64,000 nt of DNA from DATJLY01 sp035604615 (GTDB lineage: Bacteria > Pseudomonadota > Alphaproteobacteria > ATCC43930 > CGMCC-115725), in NCBI GenBank assembly GCA_035604615.1, contig DATNID010000065.1, positions 124,001 to 188,000 of the forward strand, written 5' to 3'. The position numbers and the translations under genes are program-made. Under the pieces are notes generated by a model. The model saw only the letters and a program-made list of their open reading frames with translations, was not told where the DNA came from and did no database searches. Below, piece after piece: positions 24,105 through 33,139 of the stretch. How positions within the stretch are numbered: the stretch's first letter is position 1; each line of letters begins with the position of its first letter.

Positions 24105-25607
24105 ATGTCCGACTTTCACTGGCCCGTCCGCCGCGCGCTGGCGGCCTGGGCTGCATGCGCGGCCGGAGCCGTTTCGGCGCTACCTGCCGCGGCGGTGCCG
24201 ATCAGCTCCTTCACGCCGGGCGATCTCGTGATCAGCACCGTGTCGTCCGACAATGGCGCGGGGCTCGATTCCGCGTCGCCGATCGTGCTGCAGGAATTCC
24301 AGATCGGCGCCGGCGGCACGTCGGTCACGGCGACCGGAACGCTCGCCCTGCCGCAAACGAACAGCGGCGCGAACGTGGCGATTTCCGGGGAATACGGTTC
24401 GGCCTCGGAGGGCATCCTGCAGCTCTCCGTCGACCACCATGACCTGACCATGATGGGCTATGGCGTCAACGCGACGACGTTCAACACGGCGCCGCTTGCG
24501 ACCTACGGCACAGCCTCGCTGGGCCAGACCACCAGCCTGACCCCCGCCAATCAGTCCGGCACCATCGTGACCACCGTGCCGCGCGTCGTGGCCCTGATCG
24601 GCGGCGATGGCAGCGTCGATACCTCGACCGCGCTGACCGGCGTGTTCAACACCAACAATGCGCGCAGCGCGGCCACGGTGGACGGATCGTCGATCTACGT
24701 GTCGGGCCAGGGCGCCAGTAAGACCGATCCGACCCAAGGCGTGTTCCTGGCCGCCCGCGGCGCCACCACCGCGACGCCGATCGACAACAGCACCGAGACG
24801 CGGGTCGTCTCGATCGTCAATACGGGGAGCGGCAACACGCTCTATGTCTCGCGCGACCAGAACCCGCCGGGCGGCGGCAACCAGAATTCCACCAATGTCG
24901 ACAGCCTGACTGCGCCCGGCGGCGGGCTTCCGACCACGACGGCAGGCGTGACCGACACGCATATCATCCCGCCGGTCAGCCCCTTCTCGCTCGGCGGGAA
25001 CAACGGCTCGATCAACGTCACCACCATGACGGAAAACGGGGTGAACAACTCCCGCCTCAACAAGTTCGTCTATCTCAGCCCGGAAAGTTATTTCTTCGCC
25101 AGCCCGACGGTCCTCTACGTCACCGACAGCGGCCAGCCCAAGAACGGCAATGCCAATGCCGCGGCCCTGGGCGAGGGCGGGCTGCAGAAATGGGTTCTCA
25201 CCAACGGCACCTGGACCCTGGACTACGATCTCGTGAACGGGCTGACGTTGGTCAACAACGCGCTGGCCAATTCCAGCACGCCGACGGCGCCCGGCGTGAC
25301 CGGCTTGTTCGGCCTCACCGGCGAAGTGGTCGGAGGCGACGTCGAGCTGTTCGCGACCAGCTATGGACTGAACGAGCTGTCGCCGAGCTTCCTGTACGAG
25401 ATCACCGATGTCCTGGCCGACACCCTGCCCTCGCAGGCGAGCGGCGAGAGCTTCGTCACACTCTATGCCGCGCCGGACGACACATCGATCCGCGGCGTCG
25501 CCTTCGCGCCGGTGCCGGAGCCGGGGTCGCTGGCGATCTTCGGGGCCGGCTTGGCCGGGCTCCGCCTGGCGCGCCGGCGTCGCACGACACGATCGGCCGC
25601 GCGCTAA
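24105..25607 (+). CDS. PEP-CTERM sorted exported protein
   Basis: 500 residues from ATG 24105, chosen for the cggggggacc site before it. A signal peptide (ALAAWAACAAGAVSALPAAA) leads to a long Ser/Thr/Asn/Gly-rich extracellular part. The C-terminus has the full sorting signal: VPEPGSLAIFGAGLAGL followed by a basic tail (RLARRRR). PEP-CTERM proteins are cleaved by exosortase and linked to exopolysaccharide or the surface. No exosortase gene is in the window. The body has a predicted beta-propeller-like repetitive feel but no named domain. Its last 4 bases overlap the convergent UbiH gene. Confidence 0.85.
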   Translation: MSDFHWPVRRALAAWAACAAGAVSALPAAAVPISSFTPGDLVISTVSSDNGAGLDSASPIVLQEFQIGAGGTSVTATGTLALPQTNSGANVAISGEYGSASEGILQLSVDHHDLTMMGYGVNATTFNTAPLATYGTASLGQTTSLTPANQSGTIVTTVPRVVALIGGDGSVDTSTALTGVFNTNNARSAATVDGSSIYVSGQGASKTDPTQGVFLAARGATTATPIDNSTETRVVSIVNTGSGNTLYVSRDQNPPGGGNQNSTNVDSLTAPGGGLPTTTAGVTDTHIIPPVSPFSLGGNNGSINVTTMTENGVNNSRLNKFVYLSPESYFFASPTVLYVTDSGQPKNGNANAAALGEGGLQKWVLTNGTWTLDYDLVNGLTLVNNALANSSTPTAPGVTGLFGLTGEVVGGDVELFATSYGLNELSPSFLYEITDVLADTLPSQASGESFVTLYAAPDDTSIRGVAFAPVPEPGSLAIFGAGLAGLRLARRRRTTRSAAR

Positions 25608-26818
25608 AGCCGCTCGCCGCGCGCGAGGCGCGGCTGGTCGCCGGCGACGCCCATGGCATGGCGCACGAAGAGCCGCTTCAGCGGCGCCATGCGGTCGACC
25701 GCGGCGAGGCCGAGATCGCGGGCCAGGCGCAGCGGCGCGATCTCGTTCGAGAACAGCCGGTTCAGCCCGTCGGTCACGGCGGCGAGTAGCATCGCATCGA
25801 GGCGGCGGCGCTCCTCGTAGCGCTCGAGCCCCCAGGGGCCGCCGATGTCGAGCCCCAACCGGCGCGCATCGACGACCAGCTCGGCAAGCTGCGCCACATC
25901 GCGGATGCCGAGATTGAAGCCCTGGCCCGCGATCGGGTGGATGACATGCGCCGCCTCGCCGACCAGCGCAAGGCGCGGCGCCGCCATGCGCTTGGCATAA
26001 AGGAACGACAGCGCATAGGTCCAGCGCGGACCCTCGACTTCGAGCGCGCCCAGATGATCGCCGAAGCGGCGCGCGAGTTGATCGTGAAACCCGGCCGGAT
26101 CGAGCGCAACGAGCGCCGGCGCGAGGTCGGCGCGCTCGGTCCACACGATCGACGAGCGCCCGCCGGTCATCGGCAGGATCGCGAACGGCCCGGCGGGAAG
26201 GAAATGCTCGACCGCGATACCGCGATGGGGCGCGGCATGGCGCACGGTGCAGACGATCCCGGTCTGCGGATAGGACCAGGCGAAGGCGCCGATGCCGGCG
26301 GCCTGGCGCAACGGCGAATCCCGACCATCGGCTGCCGCCACGAGTTGCGCACGCACCGCCCTGCCGTCGGCGAGCGTGGCGAGCGCGACCGCGCCGTCAT
26401 AGGCGACCGAGCGAACCTCCGCCGGCGCCAGATGCACCAGGCTCGAGCGCCGTGCGAGATGCGCGAGCAGCACGCGGCGCAGCACCCGATTCTCGACGAT
26501 GAAGCCCAGCGGATGATCGCCGACGAGGTCATGGTGATAGTGGAGGAAGAGGCGCGAGGAGCCGTCGGCGACGCGAATTTCCCGGATCGGCTCGGAAGCG
26601 GCGGCGAGATCGGGCCACAAGCCGAGGCTCGCGAGTACCTGCTGCGAGCCCCAGGCGAGGGCGGTGGTGCGGCCGTCGAACGGCGTCTCCAGCATCGCGG
26701 AAGGCGCCAGGCGATCGACCAGCGCGGTCTCGATCCCGGCGCCCGCGGCGGCTGCCGCCAGGGTCATCCCGGCGAGCCCGCCGCCGACCACCAGAAGCTC
26801 GACCCGCACATCGCTCAT
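25604..26818 (-). CDS. UbiH/UbiF-like FAD hydroxylase (ubiquinone biosynthesis)
   Basis: 404 residues. The FAD-binding VVGGGLAGMTLA (residues 10-21), the internal DGRDSPLR, and the late GEAAHVIHPIAGQGFNLGIRD motif are those of the UbiH/UbiF/Coq6 group, which hydroxylate the aromatic ring of the ubiquinone precursor at the inner membrane face. The IHPIAGQGFNLG variant is typical of this group rather than of catabolic hydroxylases. Which ring position it acts on cannot be told. It is a single-gene unit. Confidence 0.9.
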   Translation of the reverse strand: MSDVRVELLVVGGGLAGMTLAAAAAGAGIETALVDRLAPSAMLETPFDGRTTALAWGSQQVLASLGLWPDLAAASEPIREIRVADGSSRLFLHYHHDLVGDHPLGFIVENRVLRRVLLAHLARRSSLVHLAPAEVRSVAYDGAVALATLADGRAVRAQLVAAADGRDSPLRQAAGIGAFAWSYPQTGIVCTVRHAAPHRGIAVEHFLPAGPFAILPMTGGRSSIVWTERADLAPALVALDPAGFHDQLARRFGDHLGALEVEGPRWTYALSFLYAKRMAAPRLALVGEAAHVIHPIAGQGFNLGIRDVAQLAELVVDARRLGLDIGGPWGLERYEERRRLDAMLLAAVTDGLNRLFSNEIAPLRLARDLGLAAVDRMAPLKRLFVRHAMGVAGDQPRLARGERL

Positions 26819-26863
26819 GCGTCAGACCATGACGAGGCGCCCGGGTCCTGTCCAGGCGCGCGC

Positions 26864-26898
26864 AAAAAACGCCGGGGCGGTCGCGTTCCGCCCCGGCG
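26864..26898 (-). terminator. Rho-independent terminator of the first amt gene
   Basis: Arms cgccggggcgg (26870-26880) and ccgccccggcg (26888-26898) form an 11-bp perfect GC stem with a 7-base loop. On the minus strand it is followed by six T residues. It lies 30 bases past the amt stop. Confidence 0.92.
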
Positions 26899-26927
26899 CT
26901 CAGCACCAAACGAAGGATCCGAACCGG

Positions 26928-28247
26928 TTACTCGCCTTCGGTTCCGATCGCGTAGGCGGTCTCGCCATGAACCGCGTCGTCGCCCACCTTCAACGTCGCC
27001 TCGTCCATGCGCAGCGGCACGATGAAGGAGATGACCTTGAGGATGATGTATGTGGCGATCACGTTGTACACGATGATGAAGGCGGCGCCGTAGCACTGCA
27101 GCACCAATTGCTGGGCGTTGCCGTAGAGCAGGCCGGTGACGCTGACGCCGGGCGCGTCCTTGTCGGTGCCGATATATTGCAGCATGTCAGGATTGCCGAG
27201 GATGCCGACCAGCAGACCGCCCATCAGACCGGCGATGCCGTGGGTCGAGAACACGCTCAGCGTGTCGTCCACCTTCATCATCAGCTTGGTCTTCTGGAAC
27301 TTGTTCATGCTGAACCAGGGAATGATGCCGGCGCACACGCCGATGATCATCGCGCCCCAGCCGTTGACGTAGCCGGCTCCGGGCGTGATCGCGACCAGGC
27401 CGGCGATCATGCCGTTGACCGCGCCGATGATCGACGGCTTGCCGTAGGCCATCTTGTCCATCAGCGTCCACACCAGGAGCGCCACCGCAGTCGCGGTGTT
27501 GGTGTTGAGCACGGCCGCGCCCGCGTCGGCGTTGGCGAAGTAGGGATCGCCGCCGTTGAACCCGTTCCAGCCCAACCACAGGATGCCGGCGCCGATCAGG
27601 GTCACCAGCAGGCTATTGGGCGGGAAATGCTCGCGATCCGCTTGCAGGCGCGGACCGACCACCGCCGCAGCGACGAAGCCTGACGTGCCGGCCGCGAGAT
27701 GGATGACATAGCCGCCGGAGAAATCCGCCACACCCATGCCGGCGAGCCAGCCGCCGCCCCACAGGCTGAAGGCGCCGACCGTGTAAACGAGCGTCATCCA
27801 CACCGGGCAGAAGATCGCCCACGCCGTGAAGCTCATGCGGCCCAGCACCGAGCCGCCGAGGATGATCACGGTGATGGCGGCGAACACGAACTGGAAGAAC
27901 ACCAGCGTCGCCATCGGGAAAGTGAGGTCCGGCATGCCCGAGGCCGCTGCGGGAATTGTCGCCTGGCCGAGGGTGAACGCGGCCGATGCGGCCGGCATGG
28001 GCGTACCGAGGAACGGGAACCATTGCGGCCCGAACGCCATGTTGTAATCGAAGAGAATCCACACGACCAGGACCGAGGCGAACGCGTATATCGTCATGAA
28101 GGCGGAGTTGATGGCCCATTTCTTCTTGACCACGCCGCCGTAGAGAACCGCCAGCCCGGGAATGCTCTGCAGGCCGACGAACGTCGCGGCGGCCAACTGC
28201 CAGGCATTATTTCCCGTATCCAGCCATTTTGGTGATGGTACAAGCAT
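26928..28247 (-). CDS. amt: Ammonium channel Amt (first copy, no long extension)
   Basis: 439 residues, about 11 membrane helices. Features of the Amt/Mep/Rh family: a GLAVLYGGVVKKK start region, the pore twin-His pair in SGGYVIHLAAGTSG and VFSTHGIAGLMGG, and FNGGDPYF. It conducts ammonium/ammonia across the inner membrane. It has no cleavable signal peptide, unlike the copy at 30845. No glnK gene is adjacent, although most bacterial amt genes have one. A sigma-54-like promoter lies upstream (28361-28375). Confidence 0.95.
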   Translation of the reverse strand: MLVPSPKWLDTGNNAWQLAAATFVGLQSIPGLAVLYGGVVKKKWAINSAFMTIYAFASVLVVWILFDYNMAFGPQWFPFLGTPMPAASAAFTLGQATIPAAASGMPDLTFPMATLVFFQFVFAAITVIILGGSVLGRMSFTAWAIFCPVWMTLVYTVGAFSLWGGGWLAGMGVADFSGGYVIHLAAGTSGFVAAAVVGPRLQADREHFPPNSLLVTLIGAGILWLGWNGFNGGDPYFANADAGAAVLNTNTATAVALLVWTLMDKMAYGKPSIIGAVNGMIAGLVAITPGAGYVNGWGAMIIGVCAGIIPWFSMNKFQKTKLMMKVDDTLSVFSTHGIAGLMGGLLVGILGNPDMLQYIGTDKDAPGVSVTGLLYGNAQQLVLQCYGAAFIIVYNVIATYIILKVISFIVPLRMDEATLKVGDDAVHGETAYAIGTEGE

Positions 28248-28587
28248 GGAATTTATCCCCCTTATTTGTCGCCGATGACCCCACCAATGGCAGGACCAAA
28301 CACACGTGCCGATGGCGCGTCAGCGAGCGACCCCTTGAGTCCAACGGCGGCACAATTTTCGCAAGAACCATGCCATTGGCTCAATCGTCCCCGATCGCCC
28401 GCGCGATGCACGTTGTCAGGCGCGGGGCATGGCGCTTTGGTGGTTTTATGATTAAAAAAACGGCATCTTGAACATAATTTATTCAACAGCCCCAACATTC
28501 GATGCGGCCCGTGCCCGGCGCGCGCGCCGTTCTTTCAATACGCGCGAAAATTGGTTATGAGCCAAGGATGACCATGTCGATGCGGCG
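28248..28587. other. Divergent regulatory gap before amt, sigma-54 promoter
   Basis: 340 bases between amt (minus) and the small secreted protein (plus). Apart from the sigma-54 element at 28361-28375, bases 28445-28485 are AT-rich (attaaaaaaacgg, cataatttattc) and may serve the plus-strand gene. No gene is seen. Confidence 0.5.
28361..28375 (-). promoter_or_regulatory. Sigma-54 (RpoN) promoter of the first amt gene
   Basis: On the minus strand the sequence is TGGCATGGTTCTTGC, with the diagnostic GG and GC exactly 10 bases apart (-24/-12) and 5 of 6 bases matching TGGCAC. Initiation near 28349 would give a leader of about 100 bases to the amt start. Amt genes are classic NtrC/RpoN targets. 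Confidence 0.7.
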
Positions 28588-28920
28588 ATGTTTATGAATC
28601 GGCGCCACGTAGCTTGGATCGCCGTCGCGGCGGCCGGCCTTGTGGTCCCCGCCTGCGCCGCGGCGCAGGCGGGCGAGACCGCCATCACCTGCACCAATCC
28701 CGCGAGCGGATCGGCGTGGGAAATCAAGATCGACTTCGACAAGGCCACTGTCGACGCCAACCCGGCCAGCATCGACCCCGCCAAGATTTCCTGGCGCGAC
28801 GGCAAGGACCGCTTCAACTACACTCTCGACCGCGTGACCGGCGATCTCACCGTCATCGTCGCGTCGAGCACCGGCGGCTATTTCATCTACGATCACTGCG
28901 ATCTGAAGAAATCGGGCTGA
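28588..28920 (+). CDS. Small secreted protein of unknown function
   Basis: 110 residues: a signal peptide (VAWIAVAAAGLVVPACAAAQA) followed by about 80 residues with two Cys (ITCTN and YDHCD) that may form a disulfide in the periplasm. I do not recognise the family; the mature domain looks like a small beta-sandwich. It precedes the PP2C-kinase gene by 29 bases and may be in its operon. Alternative start: ATG 28594. Confidence 0.6.
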   Translation: MFMNRRHVAWIAVAAAGLVVPACAAAQAGETAITCTNPASGSAWEIKIDFDKATVDANPASIDPAKISWRDGKDRFNYTLDRVTGDLTVIVASSTGGYFIYDHCDLKKSG

Positions 28921-28949
28921 TGACTTGACGTCGCGTCGGAGCCCCAGCG

Positions 28950-30656
28950 ATGGCTGAGAGCGGCGCCGGCGTCACCGCGACCGTCGGGTTCATCTCGGAG
29001 ACCGGCCCGCGCAAGCGCAACGAGGATTTCGTCGCCGCCGTGTTCGGCGCCGAGTTGCCGGAGCCGCGCCGCGAGGTGGTGGCGGCGATTGCCGACGGCA
29101 TCGGCGGCGCCAAGGGCGGACGGGTCGCCGCCGAGACCGCGGTGCGCGGCTTTCTCGACGGCTTCTGGGACCTGCCCGAGACCATGGAGGTGCGGCGCGC
29201 CGCCGCCAGCATCGTCAATTCGCTCAACGGCTGGATCAATTCGCTGGGCCGCCAGGACCCCGAACTCGCCGGCATGGGATGCACCTTCACCGCCCTGGTG
29301 CTGCGCGGGCGGGTCGTCCACATCCTGCATGTCGGGGACACGCGCGCCTACCGCCTGAGGGGCGACCGGCTGACCTGCCTCACCACTGATCACGCGCAGG
29401 GTGAAGGCCCTGGCCGGCCGCGCACCCTCTACCGCGCGCTGGGCATCGAGACGGAAGTGCGCCTCGATTATGCGAGCCAGCCGGTGGCGCTGCACGACCG
29501 CTTCCTGTTGTGCAGCGACGGCGTGCACGGCGCGCTCACCGACGAGCGCATCGCCGAGATCCTGTGCGAGCGCTCGGCGCCCGGCGATACCGCCCGCGCG
29601 CTGGTCGCGACGGCGCTCGATTACGGCAGCAGCGACAACTGCACCGCCTTGGTGCTGGACGTGGTCGGGCTGCCGACCGCGGAATCGGCCGACATCGGCA
29701 GCGCCATCATGCAGCTTCCGCTGATCCCGGTGCCGGTGAGCGGCGAGACGATCGACGGATTTGTACTCAAAGTGCTGCTTTCGGACGGACGGTACAGCCG
29801 CCTGTTCGGCGCCGCGGACGAGGTCGAAGGCGGCGAGGTGGCGCTGAAATTTCCCAAGCCCCAAGTCGCCGCGGTAGCGACATACCACGCGGCCTTCGTG
29901 CGCGAGGCCTGGGTCGGCGCGCGGGTGAACAGTCCCTGGGTGGGCCGCATCGTCGAGTTGCCGCCGGGCCGCCAGACCTGCCTCTACACGGTCATGCCGC
30001 TCTATCAGGGCGAGTTGTTGGAAACACGCCTCACGCGCCGCCCGTCGCTGGGCCTGGAGGAAGGCCGCAACATCGCGATCAAGCTGGCGCGCGCGGCGGC
30101 GGCATTGCACCGCGCCGGCATCATCCACCGCGACATCAAGCCCGACAACGTGATCCTCGAGGGTCAGGGATCGCTGAAGCTGATCGATCTCGGCGTGGTG
30201 CGCGTCCCCGGCCTCGAGGACTTCCCGCCCGAGGACATTCCCGGCACCATTGCTTACATGGCGCCCGAGATGTTCGCCGGCGAGGCCGGCAACGAGGCCA
30301 CCGACACCTATGCCCTGGGCATCACCATGTTCCGCGCCTTCACCGGCGAATACCCTTATGGCAATGCCGAGGCCACCGGCCCGGCCCGGCGCGACCGGCC
30401 CAAGGAGCTGTGCGTGTTGCGCCCCGACCTGCCGGCCTGGCTCCAGGCCGCGCTCGATCGCGCGATCGCGACCGACCCCGGCGCCCGCTTCCGCGACATG
30501 AGCGAATTCGCGCTGGAGTTGGAGGCGGGTCCGGCGCGCGCCGAAACCGGCGTCCGGCGGCCGCGCACGCTCTATGAACGCAATCCCTTACGTTTCTGGC
30601 AGGGCGTGGCCGCGCTATTAGCCCTGGCGCTCGCGGCTTCGCTGCTGCGGCATTGA
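28950..30656 (+). CDS. Bifunctional PP2C phosphatase / Ser-Thr kinase fusion
   Basis: 568 residues. Residues about 8-245 form a PP2C phosphatase (RKRNEDF, IADGIGGAKGG, HVGDTRAYRLR, LCSDGVHG, SSDNCTALVL) with the metal-binding Asp residues kept. Residues about 265-530 form a protein kinase with the catalytic loop H393-R-D395-IKPDN and IDLG in place of DFG, then GTIAYMAPE. One C-terminal membrane helix (GVAALLALALAASLL) follows. The glycine-rich ATP loop is weak (LLSDGRYSRLFGA). In related bacteria, such fusions sit near nitrate or ammonium genes; here it lies between two amt genes. Substrate unknown. Confidence 0.9.
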   Translation: MAESGAGVTATVGFISETGPRKRNEDFVAAVFGAELPEPRREVVAAIADGIGGAKGGRVAAETAVRGFLDGFWDLPETMEVRRAAASIVNSLNGWINSLGRQDPELAGMGCTFTALVLRGRVVHILHVGDTRAYRLRGDRLTCLTTDHAQGEGPGRPRTLYRALGIETEVRLDYASQPVALHDRFLLCSDGVHGALTDERIAEILCERSAPGDTARALVATALDYGSSDNCTALVLDVVGLPTAESADIGSAIMQLPLIPVPVSGETIDGFVLKVLLSDGRYSRLFGAADEVEGGEVALKFPKPQVAAVATYHAAFVREAWVGARVNSPWVGRIVELPPGRQTCLYTVMPLYQGELLETRLTRRPSLGLEEGRNIAIKLARAAAALHRAGIIHRDIKPDNVILEGQGSLKLIDLGVVRVPGLEDFPPEDIPGTIAYMAPEMFAGEAGNEATDTYALGITMFRAFTGEYPYGNAEATGPARRDRPKELCVLRPDLPAWLQAALDRAIATDPGARFRDMSEFALELEAGPARAETGVRRPRTLYERNPLRFWQGVAALLALALAASLLRH

Positions 30657-30764
30657 ATCGCCTATAATTTAGGCAGCCAGTGAGGATCTGACTAATTTGC
30701 GATCATAAATCAGGCGCGACTCGTGAATTGTGCAGCGCAAACAGCGCTTGGCCGGATTCCAAGG

Positions 30765-30782
30765 CTTGGCACGATTCTTGTG
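30765..30782 (+). promoter_or_regulatory. Sigma-54-like promoter of the second amt gene
   Basis: TTGGCACGATTCTTGTG matches the -24 box exactly (TGGCAC), with GG then GT 10 bases on; the -12 C is replaced by T, so it is weaker than consensus. It lies about 65-80 bases before the amt start at 30845. Confidence 0.5.
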
Positions 30783-30844
30783 TTCAGACCCCACGGTGCC
30801 GCTCGCCGGTGGGCGGTTGTCAGGGGTCCTCGGAGGTTCGGCTC

Positions 30845-32284
30845 ATGTCCTTTCGATTGTTCTGGTCACGCGCGGCGCGATTTCTGCCGCTACTCGCCCT
30901 TGTTCTTGTCTTGCCGCTCAGCCTGGCGCGTGCCCAGGACCAGGCGCCCGCGGCGGCTGCGGCGCCGACGGCGGCGGCTCCTGCCGCCGCACCGGCGGCC
31001 GAGCCGGCGCCGCCCGCGTGCGACGCCAAGACTTTGGAGAAATGCACGCCCAATTCGGGCGACACCGCCTGGATGCTCACCTCCATGGCGCTGGTGCTGA
31101 TGATGACGATCCCGGGCCTCGGCCTGTTCTACGGCGGCATGGTGCGCAAGAAGAATGTCGGCGACACGGTGATGACGAGCTTCGCCATCACCTCGCTGGT
31201 GACCGTGCTGTTCGCGATCGTCACCTACAGCATGGCGTTCCGCGCCGGCTCGCCCTTTGTCGGCGGGCTCGACCGGCTGTTCCTGCAAGGCATCCTGAGC
31301 GACATCTCGAAGGGCATCGGCAATCCCAATTCGCTGGCGCCGACCATTCCCGAGACGGTCTACATGTGCTTCCAGATGACGTTCGCGATCATCACCCCGG
31401 CGCTGATCGCGGGCGCCTTCGCCGAGCGCATGAAGTTCTCGGCCATGCTGTGGTTCATCGGCCTGTGGGCGATCGTGGTCTATGCCCCGGTCGCGCATTG
31501 GATGTGGGGCCCGGACGGCATGTTCAACAGCGCCAATGACGGCGCCGTCATGAAGGTGCTCGACTTCGCCGGCGGCACGGTGGTGCACGTCAACGCGGGC
31601 GTCGCCGGACTGATGTGCGCGTTGGTCCTCGGCAAGCGCCGCGACACCGGGCCGGCGCACAACGTCGTGCTGACCTTCATCGGCGCGTCGCTGCTGTGGG
31701 TCGGCTGGTTCGGCTTCAATGCCGGCTCGGCGGTGAGCGCGGGCATGCAGGCCGGCATGGCGATGACGGTGACGCAGATCGCGACCGCCATGGCCGCGCT
31801 GACCTGGATGTTCGTCGAGTGGGCGCATCGCGGCAAGCCGACCGTGGTCGGCATCTGCTCGGGCGCGGTCGCGGGGCTGGTTGCCATCACGCCGGCCTCG
31901 GGCTTCGTCGGCCCGGCCGGATCGCTGGCGATCGGGCTTGCTGCGGGCGTGCTGTGCTATCTCGGCGCCACCGCGCTCAAGTCCGCGTTCGGCTATGACG
32001 ACGCGCTCGACTGCTTCGGCGTCCACGCGGTGGGCGGCGCGGCCGGCGCCATCCTCACCGGCGTGTTCGCGATCAGCGAGTATGGCGGCACGTCGGGCGG
32101 CATCGAGGGCAATTGGGGCCAGGTGATCAACCAGTGCATCGGCGTCGGCGTGGTGTTCGTCTACGACGCCGTGGTGTCGCTGATCATCCTCAAGCTGGTC
32201 GACGCGACCGTCGGCCTCAGGGTCGACGCCGAGATCGAGCAGGACGGGCTCGACCTGGCGTTGCACGGCGAGACGGTCCAGTAA
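30845..32284 (+). CDS. amt: Ammonium channel Amt (second copy, signal peptide and Ala/Pro extension)
   Basis: 479 residues from ATG 30845. It begins with a clear signal peptide (FLPLLALVLVLPLSLARAQ) and about 40 Ala/Pro-rich residues before the first channel helix (TAWMLTSMALVLMMT), so the mature N-terminus is periplasmic, as in E. coli AmtB. The twin-His pair is visible in GGTVVHVNAGVAG and FGVHAVGGAAGA, and the helix-5 ITPALIAGAFAERMKF segment is conserved. It is longer than most AmtB because of the spacer. No glnK adjoins. A hairpin terminator follows directly. Confidence 0.95.
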   Translation: MSFRLFWSRAARFLPLLALVLVLPLSLARAQDQAPAAAAAPTAAAPAAAPAAEPAPPACDAKTLEKCTPNSGDTAWMLTSMALVLMMTIPGLGLFYGGMVRKKNVGDTVMTSFAITSLVTVLFAIVTYSMAFRAGSPFVGGLDRLFLQGILSDISKGIGNPNSLAPTIPETVYMCFQMTFAIITPALIAGAFAERMKFSAMLWFIGLWAIVVYAPVAHWMWGPDGMFNSANDGAVMKVLDFAGGTVVHVNAGVAGLMCALVLGKRRDTGPAHNVVLTFIGASLLWVGWFGFNAGSAVSAGMQAGMAMTVTQIATAMAALTWMFVEWAHRGKPTVVGICSGAVAGLVAITPASGFVGPAGSLAIGLAAGVLCYLGATALKSAFGYDDALDCFGVHAVGGAAGAILTGVFAISEYGGTSGGIEGNWGQVINQCIGVGVVFVYDAVVSLIILKLVDATVGLRVDAEIEQDGLDLALHGETVQ

Positions 32285-32308
32285 ATCGTCGTCGCGGGGG
32301 GAACGGGA

Positions 32309-32336
32309 GGGGCGGCCTTCGGGCCGCCCCTTTCAT
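32309..32336 (+). terminator. Rho-independent terminator of the second amt gene
   Basis: ggggcggcc (32309-32317), a ttcg tetraloop and ggccgcccc (32322-32330), then tttcattt. It lies 24 bases past the amt stop and runs right up to the convergent glycosylase gene. Confidence 0.9.
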
Positions 32337-32935
32337 TTGAGCCCGCCCGCGAGCCGCCACATGTAGAGCGCCAGCAGCGAGCGGTGGGGCGCGAACAGCG
32401 CCGCGGCCTTCCCGGGCTTGCGCCGCCCGATATAGGAGCGGAACACGCGCTGCACCGCGAGATCGCCCTCGGGCCAGATGTCGGGCTCGCGGTAGTAGAA
32501 AATTCCCATCATGTCGCAGGTCCAGGGACCGATGCCCCAGATGGCGGAGAGAAGCTCGCGCCGCGCCGCGTGATCGAGCGCGCGCAAGGCGTCGAAGGAT
32601 TCCGCCGCGTGCGCCGCCTGGATGTGCCGCACCGCCTTCGCCTTGTTGCGCGACAGGCCGCAGGCGCGCAAGGCGGCCTCGTCGGCGCGGGCGAGAAAAT
32701 CTGCGACGCTGAGGTTGGCCGCGCGCGCGCCGTCCTCGATGCGGCCCCAGATGCCGCGCGCCGCGGCGGCGGAAATTTGCTGCCCGACGATGGCGCGGGC
32801 GAGGAACGCTGCCGGACCATGATCCGCGCGCTCGGGATACGACACCACGCCGCACGCGGCGAGATCGCGCGCCAGCCTGGGCGAGAGCGTCGCCGCCGCG
32901 GCGACGAAGCTGCGATGAAGATGGTCATTGGTCAT
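32333..32935 (-). CDS. DNA-3-methyladenine glycosylase II (AlkA-like, HhH-GPD)
   Basis: 200 residues, the short form lacking the N-terminal domain of E. coli AlkA. The helix-hairpin-helix motif and catalytic Asp are visible in LLSAIWGIGPWTCDMMGIF...PEGDLAV (about 128-158); the Asp of GDLAV is the catalytic residue. FLARAIVGQQISAAAA is the family's QQ signature. It removes alkylated purines in base-excision repair. Confidence 0.92.
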   Translation of the reverse strand: MTNDHLHRSFVAAAATLSPRLARDLAACGVVSYPERADHGPAAFLARAIVGQQISAAAARGIWGRIEDGARAANLSVADFLARADEAALRACGLSRNKAKAVRHIQAAHAAESFDALRALDHAARRELLSAIWGIGPWTCDMMGIFYYREPDIWPEGDLAVQRVFRSYIGRRKPGKAAALFAPHRSLLALYMWRLAGGLK

Positions 32936-32960
32936 CGCGTGTGAGCCGCTGGAATTCGGC

Positions 32961-33060
32961 CGTGCGTCCTTCGACTTCGCTCAGGATGAGGAAATTTTCT
33001 TTGTGCGATCAACAATTCTTCCTCACCCTGAGCGGAGCGCAGCGAAGTCGAATGGGCGCA
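32961..33060. repeat. REP-like palindromic repeat pair, copy 1
   Basis: The left unit at 32961-32991 (gtgcgtccttcgacttcgct then caggatgagg) and the inverted right unit at 33021-33060 (cctcaccctgagcggagcgc then agcgaagtcgaatgggcgca) flank an AT-rich spacer. The same paired units occur at 45561-45670. This is a dispersed intergenic repeat, seen in the sequence as exact shared motifs. Confidence 0.8.
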
Positions 33061-33139
33061 GGATGCCGGTGCAACGTCATATTGCTAGCGCGCCGGCCGC
33101 CGTGATACGAGGGTCGAACCCAGCAAGGGGAGGAACGAC

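Noticed and set aside
28298..28313. Second sigma-54-like element before the first amt gene (cggcacgtgtgtttg on the minus strand)
   Set aside because: The GG match is partial and the -12 GC is missing; the element at 28361-28375 is better.
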